Assembly: GCA_030145015.1 (NCBI GenBank)
Contig: JAQYWI010000104.1
Location: 1 to 19,259, forward strand
Direction of reading: 5' to 3'
Source of the DNA: Desulfobacterales bacterium
GTDB taxonomy: Bacteria > Desulfobacterota > Desulfobacteria > Desulfobacterales > JAHEIW01
DNA length: 19,259 nt
The position numbers were made by a program, and so were the translations under genes. Shown here piece by piece: positions 7,263-14,764 of the stretch. Numbering within the stretch: position 1 is the first letter of the stretch; each line of letters opens with the position of its first letter. The notes beneath the pieces were generated by a model. It ran no database searches. It saw only the letters and a list, made by a program, of their open reading frames with translations, and was not told where the DNA came from.

Positions 7263-8180
7263 TTACAATCCTGTCTCAGCCAGTTTCTCGATCAGGTTCC
7301 GCTGCTCTTTTGTCAACTGTTTCGGCAGTTTGATTTGGATTTTTACATAAAGATCCCCCTTTTTATTGCCTTTCATATGAGGGAGCCCGTGACCGGACAT
7401 ACGCATTTTAGTCCCGGGCTTTGTTCCCGGCGGTATTTTAAGGCTCAGTTTCTTGTCCCCAAGAGTGGGCACAGAGATACGGGTTCCCAACACGGCCTCA
7501 CTTAACTTCAACTCGTGGTTCATATGCAGATCATGGTTTTCAAGGCTATATACGGGGTCACTGAGTACTTTCGCCTGAATAAAAAGATCCCCGGGTGGGC
7601 CGCCGTGCGGACTCGGACTGCCTTTGCCGGCCAAGCGCAACTTTTTACCGGAAATCATGCCTTTTGGAATCTTAACGGTTATTTTTTCGGAGTGACCCTG
7701 ATGTTGCAGGCTGATCGTTTTGCTGATCCCCGTTGCGATCTCCTTCAATGTCAGTGGAAGTTCGTATATCAAGTCAGACCCTTTCATGCGGGCCTGCTGC
7801 GGCCGGGTTTGTGAGCCAAACGGGGATCCGCCCCCAAAATTAAATCGCATCCCACTGCCGCGGCCACGACCTGAAAAGAGATCGCCCCCGAACCCGAATT
7901 CACGGAAAACATCGCCGAAATCAAACCCTCTAAAAATATCTTCCTGGGAGAACCGCTGTCGAAAGCCTTCCGCACCGAAGGTGTCATACTCTTTGCGCTT
8001 TTCTTTGTCGCTCAGCACGGCATAAGCTTCACTGATCTTTTTAAATTTTTCTTCGGCAGCTTTATCGCCTTTGGTGTGATCCGGATGATATTTCATTGCC
8101 AGCTTGCGGTAAGCTTTTTTTATTTCCTCCTCAGAAGCGTCTTTTTTAAGGCCGAGTATTTGATAATAATCTTCAGACAT
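7263..8180 (-). CDS. DnaJ-family co-chaperone, CbpA type (no zinc finger)
   Basis: The product has 305 residues, the usual length of CbpA. A J domain occupies residues 4-70 with the HPD motif at 32-34 (KYHPDHTK), which stimulates the ATPase of DnaK. A Gly/Phe-rich linker (about 75-125, with FGFGG and FNFGGG) follows, then two beta-sandwich C-terminal domains that bind client proteins ([38 protein letters not shown]). The CxxCxGxG zinc repeats of true DnaJ are absent, so this is a class B co-chaperone. AGGA lies about 10 bases before the ATG. It is transcribed towards the DUF3426 gene; a repeat-rich gap separates it from mnmG upstream. No DnaK or GrpE gene is in view. No clear heat-shock promoter could be picked out. 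Confidence 0.93.
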   Translation of the reverse strand: MSEDYYQILGLKKDASEEEIKKAYRKLAMKYHPDHTKGDKAAEEKFKKISEAYAVLSDKEKRKEYDTFGAEGFRQRFSQEDIFRGFDFGDVFREFGFGGDLFSGRGRGSGMRFNFGGGSPFGSQTRPQQARMKGSDLIYELPLTLKEIATGISKTISLQHQGHSEKITVKIPKGMISGKKLRLAGKGSPSPHGGPPGDLFIQAKVLSDPVYSLENHDLHMNHELKLSEAVLGTRISVPTLGDKKLSLKIPPGTKPGTKMRMSGHGLPHMKGNKKGDLYVKIQIKLPKQLTKEQRNLIEKLAETGL

Positions 8181-8267
8181 GTCTTAACTATCCTGTTTAT
8201 TTCAATGCCGACAATATGATTAATCCTCTATAATTACTATAATTTCCCGTCTAGAATAAGTTGTAAG

Positions 8268-8494
8268 TCTCAAGGTGTCAAGGGTTCAAAAATACAGGCG
8301 TTCCGCCGGAGGCGGTTCAGGTGTCAGGGTTCAAAAAAGGCGGATAGGCTAGGAAGCTATAAGGCTGGGAAGCTGGAAGGCTTGAAAAGGCGAAAGCTTC
8401 AAAGCTTTCTGGCCTCCTGGCCTCCCAGCCTTCAAGCTATGAGCTATCAGCTACGAGCTATTTGGCTGACACCCGAAACCTGACACCTGAAACC
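8268..8494. repeat. Intergenic heptamer-repeat and inverted-repeat block A (within gap 8181-8501)
   Basis: Most of the 321-bp gap between the DnaJ and mnmG genes is repeat. Four heptamers AGCTATG, AGCTATC, AGCTACG, AGCTATT run at 8435-8462, followed after TGG-type spacing by CTGACAC, CCGAAAC, CTGACAC, CTGAAAC at 8466-8493. Arm 8318-8332 pairs with 8475-8489 (14 of 15), and 8361-8370 pairs perfectly with 8423-8432, so the block can fold into one long hairpin. A small CCGCC-GGA-GGCGG hairpin lies at 8303-8315. No gene is visible. The same heptamers recur in block B. Confidence 0.8.
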
Positions 8495-8501
8495 ATAATG
8501 G

Positions 8502-10382
8502 TTACCCCGCTTGCCGGGAAGCCGCCTTGATGGCGACCATCAATACCGACATTGCCGACGGTGTCATTCCGTCGATGCGCGACACCTGGCCAAGAGTTGT
8601 CGGTTTCGTGTCGGACAATTTTTCTTTCAATTCATTCGACAGGCCGTGGATGCCAAAAAAATCAAAACCCTCCGGTATCTTAATTCGCTCCAAATTTTTG
8701 AATTTTTTAATCTCATTGAGCTGTTTTTGAATATAGCCTTCGTACTTAACCTCGATCTCGACCTGCTGGGCTACAGTCCGGCTGACGGTCTCCGGACCCT
8801 TTGCCAGAGCTTCGACTACCTCGTACCCCAGTTCAGCCCGCTTCAATAGCTGATCCAGGAAAGTGCCGCTTTGAATCGGCTGTGTGCCTCTGCTCTGCAA
8901 ATATTGATTTGCGCTTTCATCCGGTTTGATTACGGTCTGCTTGATCCGCTCAATCTCCTGATCTATTTGCGCTTTGTGCGCTTTGATTTCCTTTAGGGTG
9001 TCGTTGTTGATTAAGCCCAGCTCATGGCCAGCATCCATTAATCGCAAAGATGCATTATCCTCTCGCAGCATCAGGCGGTACTCGGCTCTTGAAGTAAACA
9101 TCCGATACGGTTCCCGGGTACCGCGGGTGACCAGATCATCCACCATGACCCCCATATAGGCTTGGGAGCGATCCAGAATAAACGCCGGCCTTTTTTGGAC
9201 CTGACAGGCAGCGTTAATGCCGGCCCATAGGCCTTGCGCCGCGGCCTCTTCGTATCCGGATGTTCCATTGATTTGTCCGGCCAGAAATAATCCTGTCACC
9301 CGGTCGGTTTCAAGGGTGGGCTTTAGCTGGATCGGATTGATATAATCGTATTCAATGGCATAGGCCGGCCGCATAATTTCTGCTTCTTCCAGACCTTCAA
9401 CCGACTGCACCAGCTCGATCTGAATTTCCAGCGGCAGACTGTTTCCCAATCCAGAGGCATAAATCTCCTGGGTGTCGATTCCCTCCGGCTCCAGGATCAC
9501 CTGGTGCATATCCTTTTCGGGAAACTTAACGACTTTATCTTCAAAAGAAGGGCAATAGCGAGCCGAAATACCCTGGATAATGCCGCCATACAGCGCCGAG
9601 CGTTCAAGGTTCTCCCGTACGATCTTATGCGACCGTGGGTTGGTATGGCCGATATGGCAGGGAAGTTGCGGCAGTTTTAAGGTATCTGTAAAATACGAAA
9701 AAGGGGTTGGATCGGAGTCTGACTCCTGGACCTTGAATTTTGAAAAATCAATGCTTGATTTTTTAAGGCGCGGAGGCGTGCCCGTTTTCATACGGCCAAG
9801 ATCAAATCCCAACTCCTTGAGGTCGGATGCCAGACCGTAAGATGCAAATTCGCCGGCCCGGCCGGCTCTGAACGAATTAAACCCGATATGAAGCAGTCCG
9901 CTTAAAAAAGTGCCGGTGGCCAGTACAACCGCCCGGGCTTTATATCCAAATCCGGTATGATCTTCAACACCGACCGTCCGGTTGTCTTCCAGCACGAGCC
10001 GCTCCACCATAGTCTGCTTTAGATCCAAATTTGGCTGCGATTCGATGACCGCCTTCATGGCCATATGGTATCGAATTTTATCATTTTGCGTGCGGGATGA
10101 GTGAACGGCGGGCCCTTTTTTTGTATTCAGCTTTCGGAAGGATATGGCCGTTTGGTCGGTAATTTTTGCCATTTCTCCGCCCAGCGCGTCCAATTCCTTA
10201 ACAAGCTGTCCCTTGGCCATGCCGCCGATTGAAGGGCTGCAGGGCATTGCAGCCAGCTTGTCCAGATCGATTGCCATCAGCAAAACGCTGCAGCCCATCC
10301 TGGCGGCTGCAAGCGCCGCCTCACAACCGGCGTGACCTGCACCGACAACAATGATGTCGTATTTTTTGGGATGATAAACCAT
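8502..10382 (-). CDS. mnmG: tRNA uridine-5-carboxymethylaminomethyl(34) synthase subunit MnmG
   Basis: The product has 626 residues, full length for MnmG (GidA). With MnmE it installs the cmnm5 group at U34 of tRNAs reading split codon boxes, using FAD, NADH and methylene-tetrahydrofolate in the cytoplasm. The Rossmann FAD motif GAGHAG is at residues 14-19. Family hallmarks follow: [23 protein letters not shown], the conserved Cys in [12 protein letters not shown] near 276, and [11 protein letters not shown]. The C-terminal helical MnmE/tRNA-binding part is present (KYEGYIQKQ ... IPEGFDF). No good ribosome-binding site precedes the ATG, but no alternative start fits the family N-terminus better. 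It is divergent from a radical SAM gene of the YtqA/YhcC family across 164 bp. MnmE is not in the window. Confidence 0.98.
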   Translation of the reverse strand: MVYHPKKYDIIVVGAGHAGCEAALAAARMGCSVLLMAIDLDKLAAMPCSPSIGGMAKGQLVKELDALGGEMAKITDQTAISFRKLNTKKGPAVHSSRTQNDKIRYHMAMKAVIESQPNLDLKQTMVERLVLEDNRTVGVEDHTGFGYKARAVVLATGTFLSGLLHIGFNSFRAGRAGEFASYGLASDLKELGFDLGRMKTGTPPRLKKSSIDFSKFKVQESDSDPTPFSYFTDTLKLPQLPCHIGHTNPRSHKIVRENLERSALYGGIIQGISARYCPSFEDKVVKFPEKDMHQVILEPEGIDTQEIYASGLGNSLPLEIQIELVQSVEGLEEAEIMRPAYAIEYDYINPIQLKPTLETDRVTGLFLAGQINGTSGYEEAAAQGLWAGINAACQVQKRPAFILDRSQAYMGVMVDDLVTRGTREPYRMFTSRAEYRLMLREDNASLRLMDAGHELGLINNDTLKEIKAHKAQIDQEIERIKQTVIKPDESANQYLQSRGTQPIQSGTFLDQLLKRAELGYEVVEALAKGPETVSRTVAQQVEIEVKYEGYIQKQLNEIKKFKNLERIKIPEGFDFFGIHGLSNELKEKLSDTKPTTLGQVSRIDGMTPSAMSVLMVAIKAASRQAG

Positions 10383-10546
10383 TTAAAAATTTAAAAGAAT
10401 GATAGAATTCCGCCAATATTCAATCGACAATATTCAATTTTCAATTCTAAGGACAGTTGTCAGTTGGAGCCGCCTGTGTTAAAAATAATCATAACAAAAG
10501 CTTTTGATTATATTACCGGTCAACTGAGCGGTCAAGGCTTTGGCAC
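10383..10546. promoter_or_regulatory. Divergent promoter region of mnmG and the radical SAM gene
   Basis: This 164-bp AT-rich gap must drive both divergent genes. On the plus strand TTGTCA (about 10456) with a TAAAAA-like -10 seventeen bases on is a weak candidate. The left side has repeated CAATATTCAA-type words. No operator or riboswitch is evident. Confidence 0.3.
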
Positions 10547-11467
10547 ATGGCAGCGCAAAAACGCTATAACGACTTAAATTCATATCTGAGGAATCTTTTT
10601 GGGTGTCGGGTTCAAAAAATCACCATCGATGCCGGCCTGACCTGTCCCAATCGGGATGGCGCCACTTCGCGCGGCGGGTGCATTTATTGCAATATCCGCG
10701 GATCCGGAACAGGCGCCCATGCAAACGGTTTGACGGTGACCCAGCAGCTTGGCAACGGAAAGAAATCGCTGTCAAAGCGGTACAAGGCTAAAAAATTTAT
10801 CGCCTATTTCCAGTCATTTTCCAACACTTATGCTCCGCTGCAAAAACTAAAACATCTTTATGAAGAGGCCCTCGCCGTAGATGATATTGTAGGGCTATCT
10901 ATCGGCACCCGGCCCGACTGCGTGGATGACCCCGTTTTAGATCTGCTCCAGGACTATGCCAGGCACTACCTGGTCTGGATTGAATATGGTTTGCAGTCGG
11001 CCCGCGATGCGACGCTGGCGTTCATCAACCGAGGCCATGATGTTCAGTGTTTTCTCGATGCCGTTGAAAAAACCAAAAACCGGGGCGTCAAGATATGTGC
11101 GCATGTAATTTTGGGGCTACCCCATGAAACCCGTCAGGACATGCTGCACACGGCCGATACGATCGCAAAGTTGGGCCTTGACGGCGTTAAATTGCACCTG
11201 CTTTACGTGATTAAAGGCACCCGCCTGGAGACACTCTACCAACGGGGTGAGTTTAAATGCCTTGAGCAGCAAGAGTATGTGGATCTGGTCTGTGATTTTT
11301 TGGAAAGGATTCCCTTCGAAATAGTTGTTCAGCGGCTTACAGGAGATCCCCACCGGCCGGAGTTGGCAGCACCGGCATGGTCCCTTAAAAAGCCTGAAAC
11401 CCTAAAATCGATACGCAGAACGCTTGAAGAAAGAGACTCCTGGCAGGGGAAACTCTTTAAAAAATAA
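10547..11467 (+). CDS. TIGR01212-family radical SAM protein (YhcC / YtqA-MnmL type)
   Basis: The product has 306 residues and the family is recognisable from end to end. The 4Fe-4S ligands are Cys33, Cys45 and Cys48 (CPNRDG ... CIYC, C-x11-C-x2-C), the spaced pattern of this family rather than the classic Cx3Cx2C. SGTRP-like IGTRPDCVDD, YGLQS and HVILGLPHE follow in order, as in Elp3-related radical SAM proteins. The C-terminal RLTGDPHRPELAAPAW is also typical. As I recall, the Bacillus homologue YtqA (MnmL) acts in the mnm5 side-chain pathway at tRNA U34, converting the cmnm5 group made by MnmEG; E. coli YhcC is less well defined. The position next to mnmG fits such a role, which remains inference here. 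AAGG lies 9 bases before the ATG. Confidence 0.9.
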   Translation: MAAQKRYNDLNSYLRNLFGCRVQKITIDAGLTCPNRDGATSRGGCIYCNIRGSGTGAHANGLTVTQQLGNGKKSLSKRYKAKKFIAYFQSFSNTYAPLQKLKHLYEEALAVDDIVGLSIGTRPDCVDDPVLDLLQDYARHYLVWIEYGLQSARDATLAFINRGHDVQCFLDAVEKTKNRGVKICAHVILGLPHETRQDMLHTADTIAKLGLDGVKLHLLYVIKGTRLETLYQRGEFKCLEQQEYVDLVCDFLERIPFEIVVQRLTGDPHRPELAAPAWSLKKPETLKSIRRTLEERDSWQGKLFKK

Positions 11468-11475
11468 TAAACAAT

Positions 11476-11676
11476 TGGGTGTCAGGTTTCGGGTGTCTGG
11501 TGTCAGGCAAATGGTTCAAAGCAGATAGCTTTAAGGCCGGGAGGCTATAAGCTGGGAAGCTGGAAGGCTCTGATGCTTGTGAACTTTCACGCATTATAGC
11601 CTCATAGCTTTCCAGCCTCCTTGCTTCCCAGCCGATTGCTCTTTTCCTGACACCTGACACCCGAAACCTGACACCT
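11476..11676. repeat. Intergenic inverted-repeat block B with heptamer units (within gap 11468-11770)
   Basis: Arm 11478-11497 is a perfect 20-bp inverted match to 11656-11675, and the next ten bases inward (11498-11507 with 11646-11655) match at 9 of 10, giving 30-base arms. The right arm is heptamer-periodic: CTGACAC, CTGACAC, CCGAAAC, CTGACAC. Inside, GGGAAGCTGGAAGGCT-type words face their complements around 11600-11635, so the whole block can fold as one hairpin. It is closely related to block A. The 85-codon frame on the minus strand here is an artefact of the repeats. Confidence 0.85.
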
Positions 11677-11699
11677 AAAAACGACCAGTAGCCAGAAAC

Positions 11700-11728
11700 T
11701 TGCATTAGACCCACGATAATCCTATATT
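11700..11728 (+). promoter_or_regulatory. Sigma70-type promoter for the receiver/ATP-grasp gene
   Basis: TTGCAT (11700-11705), a 17-base spacer, then TATATT (11723-11728), about 43 bases before the ATG at 11771. The GGGG before the start is a modest ribosome site. Confidence 0.5.
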
Positions 11729-11770
11729 TAATAGAAGCGGTTAACCTGAAGCAAAGAATTTACGGGGCTT

Positions 11771-14731
11771 ATGTCAACTCAAGGCTTATTCCGGCCCGAA
11801 GATTTTGATCTTTCGTTTAAGGTATTCCATGAGCTTATGGCCAAGAAGGTCACAGAAATCCTTCTGGTCTCCAGCCCTTATGATGCTTTTATTATGGAAG
11901 AAGAAGGTCGTCTTGCGGAACGCATCATCCATGAATATCGTGGCTTAAATCTCTCCCGTCCGCCGATGCTTACCTGGGTTTCTTCTGCCCCTGAGGCCTT
12001 AAATGCCCTGTCCCAAAAAAAATTCGATCTGGTTATCACCATGCCCCAGGTCGATGAAACCAATGCGGTTGTGCTCGGCCGTCAGATAAAAAGCAAATTC
12101 CCGGAGCTGCCTGTTTTCTTGATGATTCAAAACACCAGTCGCCATCTACTTGATCGCAAATACACAGATCGCAATTCAATTGATCGACTGTATGTCTGGT
12201 ATGGGAACTCGGATCTTTTGCTGGCGCTCATTAAAAACCTGGAAGATCGCATGAATGTGGCCTACGACACCCAGCGCGCACGCGTAAGGGTCATCATCAT
12301 CGTCGAGGATTCACCCATTTATTATTCATCTTTACTGCCGCTGTTGTATAAAGAAATTGTCACTCAAACCCAGGCAGTCATGGAAGAGTCCCTTAATGAT
12401 GAACACCGGATTTTAAGGATGCGCGCCCGTCCCAAAATTCTGGTTGCGCAAACCTATGAAGAAGCTGTCGATCTTTACCAGAAGTACACGCCATATCTGC
12501 TCGGCGTTTTCTGCGATGTCCGTTTTCCCAGAAATGGAAAATTAGACGATGTGGCCGGCTTCAAGCTGCTGTCTATGATCAAAAAGGGAAGCCCGGATTT
12601 ACCGCTGCTCAATTTCAGCTCCGAAGAATCCAATCGTAAGCTGGCGCAAAAAATTCCGGCTGTTTTTTTAAACAAAAACTCACCCACCCTCCATTCGGAA
12701 ATCCGCAGTTTTTTTATGCAATACCTGGGATTCGGCGAATTTGTCTTCAGGCTGCCGGAGGGCAAAGAGATCGGTAAAGCCTCCAATTTGCGCGAAATGG
12801 AAGATATCTTGCCGACCATGCCGGACGAATCCGTCTTTTACCATGCAACCCATAACCATTTTTCAAGCTGGTTGATGGCTCGCTCTGAAATAATGTTGGC
12901 CTCGAAAATAAAGCCGGTTAAAATCAGTGACTTTGAAAGTATTGGCGACGCCAAGAAATATTTGGTTTCTATCATTCATGATCGCCGCATGGGGCGCCAA
13001 AAAGGTATCATCACCGAATTTGATAGCGATCATTTTGATCCGGATGCCGATTTTTCAAAAATCGGTAAAGGTTCCCTGGGAGGCAAGGCCAGAGGGCTGG
13101 CATTCATGTCTACCCGTTTGAAAAACAGCCCTGAATTTCTGGACAAATTCAAAGATGTCAACCTCTCCGTCCCCAAAACGCTGGTAGTCTCCACCGAAGC
13201 GTTTGATTCTTTCATCAGCGAAAATAACCTCAGAGATGTCGCCACCGGAGAATTCAGTGATGCAGAAATTATCCGATTATTCACAACTGCTCAAGTACCG
13301 GAATGGTTAAAGCTTGACCTTGAACAGTATTTAGATCACGTCCGTTATCCGTTGGCCGTACGCTCATCCAGTTTGCTGGAAGATGCCCAGTTTCAACCCT
13401 TTGCCGGCATATATAAAACTTACATGATCCCCAACAATCATCCGGATCTAAACAAAAGGCTTGAACAACTCATTCTGGCAATAAAGCTGGTATACGCCTC
13501 AACCTACTGCCAAAACGCCAGGGCATATGTCAAAAGCACATTTCATCGGACAGAAGATGAAAAAATGGGGGTTATCATTCAAAAACTGACCGGAGAGAGG
13601 TATGGTGATTATTTTTATCCTTCGATTTCCGGAATTGCACAATCCTATAATTACTATCCCATTGCATACATGAAACCCGAAGACGGGCTGGCGCACGTTG
13701 CGCTTGGGCTGGGGAAAATTGTGGTCGAAGGCGGTGCTGCGCTGCGCTTTTCTCCAAAATATCCTCAATTTCTCCCCCAATTTTCCACGGTCGACGATAT
13801 GCTGGAAAACGCTCAACGCTTCTTCTATGCGCTCAACCTGACAAGGTTTCCGGATGATCTTGCCCTTAATGAGGACGCCACCCTTGAAAGGCTTGAAGTC
13901 AATGATGCGGTTAATGATGCTCCGGTACGGCATCTATGCAGCACTTACATGGCTCAGGATCATCGAATCAGAGACGGCGTTCAAGCATCCGGTTATCCGG
14001 TATGCACATTTGCCAACATTTTAAAATATCAATCATTTCCCCTTGCTGAAATCCTCAAGGACCTTCTCGGAATCGGCCGCGCCGGTATGGGCTGTCCCGT
14101 GGAAATCGAATTTGCCGTTAAAATGCCGTTTGATGAGGGACAAAAGCCCTTGTTTGAACTCTTGCAAATCAGGCCCATGGCAGTCAATCAAAATAATCTG
14201 GAAATAGAAATCAGCGCTGAAGATATTTCCAAGGCCTTTTGCTATTCCAGCATGGCCCTTGGAAACGGCCAATTTCAAGAAATTGAGGATATTATCTTCG
14301 TAAATCCGGATACCTTTGATGCAGCCGACACCATCAAAATTGCTGCAGAAATCGGAAATATAAATAAAGAAATGACTCTGAGCAATCGTAAATATCTGCT
14401 GATCGGACCGGGACGCTGGGGATCTGCCGATCGCTGGCTGGGAATTCCGGTAAACTGGACAGACATCTCGGGAGTTGGCGCTATCGTTGAGACAACCTTC
14501 AAGGGCCTCAAGGCGGACCCGTCCCAAGGTTCCCATTTCTTTCACAACATTACATCTTTAGGAATCAGTTATCTGAACACATCGGAAGGCGGAGAAGATT
14601 TTATCGACTGGAAATGGTTGCGTTCCTTATCTGCTGCAAAAGAAACCCCCCACTTGAAGCATATAATTCTTAAGAAGCCGCTCACCATAAAGATTGACGG
14701 CAAACAGTCCAAGGCTGTCATTATCGCATAA
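11771..14731 (+). CDS. Receiver-like / PEP-synthase-type ATP-grasp (PPDK_N) fusion protein
   Basis: The product has 986 residues. Residues about 25-160 form a degenerate receiver (EILLVSSPYDAF; the phospho-Asp strand reads LVITMP and has no Asp). Residues about 172-320 form a second receiver-like module with acidic pair VEDSP, a plausible phospho-acceptor in FCDVRFP (near 248) and the Lys in FLNKNSP (near 300). From about 425 comes the nucleotide-binding domain shared with phosphoenolpyruvate synthase and pyruvate phosphate dikinase: GKGSLGGKARGLAF, PLAVRSSSLLEDAQ near 525 and ELLQIRPM near 795. A conserved-looking tail follows (LLIGPGRWGSADRWLG near 876). The swivelling phospho-His domain and the PEP-binding barrel are missing, so it cannot be a complete PEP synthase. 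It probably transfers phosphate or ligates under control of the receivers; the substrate is unknown. Proteins of this architecture occur in Desulfobacterota. Confidence 0.85.
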   Translation: MSTQGLFRPEDFDLSFKVFHELMAKKVTEILLVSSPYDAFIMEEEGRLAERIIHEYRGLNLSRPPMLTWVSSAPEALNALSQKKFDLVITMPQVDETNAVVLGRQIKSKFPELPVFLMIQNTSRHLLDRKYTDRNSIDRLYVWYGNSDLLLALIKNLEDRMNVAYDTQRARVRVIIIVEDSPIYYSSLLPLLYKEIVTQTQAVMEESLNDEHRILRMRARPKILVAQTYEEAVDLYQKYTPYLLGVFCDVRFPRNGKLDDVAGFKLLSMIKKGSPDLPLLNFSSEESNRKLAQKIPAVFLNKNSPTLHSEIRSFFMQYLGFGEFVFRLPEGKEIGKASNLREMEDILPTMPDESVFYHATHNHFSSWLMARSEIMLASKIKPVKISDFESIGDAKKYLVSIIHDRRMGRQKGIITEFDSDHFDPDADFSKIGKGSLGGKARGLAFMSTRLKNSPEFLDKFKDVNLSVPKTLVVSTEAFDSFISENNLRDVATGEFSDAEIIRLFTTAQVPEWLKLDLEQYLDHVRYPLAVRSSSLLEDAQFQPFAGIYKTYMIPNNHPDLNKRLEQLILAIKLVYASTYCQNARAYVKSTFHRTEDEKMGVIIQKLTGERYGDYFYPSISGIAQSYNYYPIAYMKPEDGLAHVALGLGKIVVEGGAALRFSPKYPQFLPQFSTVDDMLENAQRFFYALNLTRFPDDLALNEDATLERLEVNDAVNDAPVRHLCSTYMAQDHRIRDGVQASGYPVCTFANILKYQSFPLAEILKDLLGIGRAGMGCPVEIEFAVKMPFDEGQKPLFELLQIRPMAVNQNNLEIEISAEDISKAFCYSSMALGNGQFQEIEDIIFVNPDTFDAADTIKIAAEIGNINKEMTLSNRKYLLIGPGRWGSADRWLGIPVNWTDISGVGAIVETTFKGLKADPSQGSHFFHNITSLGISYLNTSEGGEDFIDWKWLRSLSAAKETPHLKHIILKKPLTIKIDGKQSKAVIIA

Positions 14732-14764
14732 AGCTGGATTGAACGCGCTGTTCAATCCAGCTTT
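14730..14764. terminator. Bidirectional terminator shared by convergent genes
   Basis: A perfect 15-bp stem (14730-14744 with 14750-14764) has a 5-base loop. On the plus strand it is followed by TTTATTTT-like sequence, and on the minus strand AAAGCTGG is followed by ATGCG-type coding DNA preceded by TTTAT, so it is stronger for the plus gene. The left arm includes the last two bases of the upstream stop codon, and the right arm includes two bases of the downstream gene's stop codon. Confidence 0.88.

Noticed and set aside
11457..11714. 85-codon minus-strand frame after the radical SAM gene
   Set aside because: It is translated from the inverted heptamer repeats (VSG-YW, SGVR words) and is an artefact of repeat block B.
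11771..14731. Complete phosphoenolpyruvate synthase
   Set aside because: Only the nucleotide-binding domain is present; the phospho-His and PEP-binding domains are missing.
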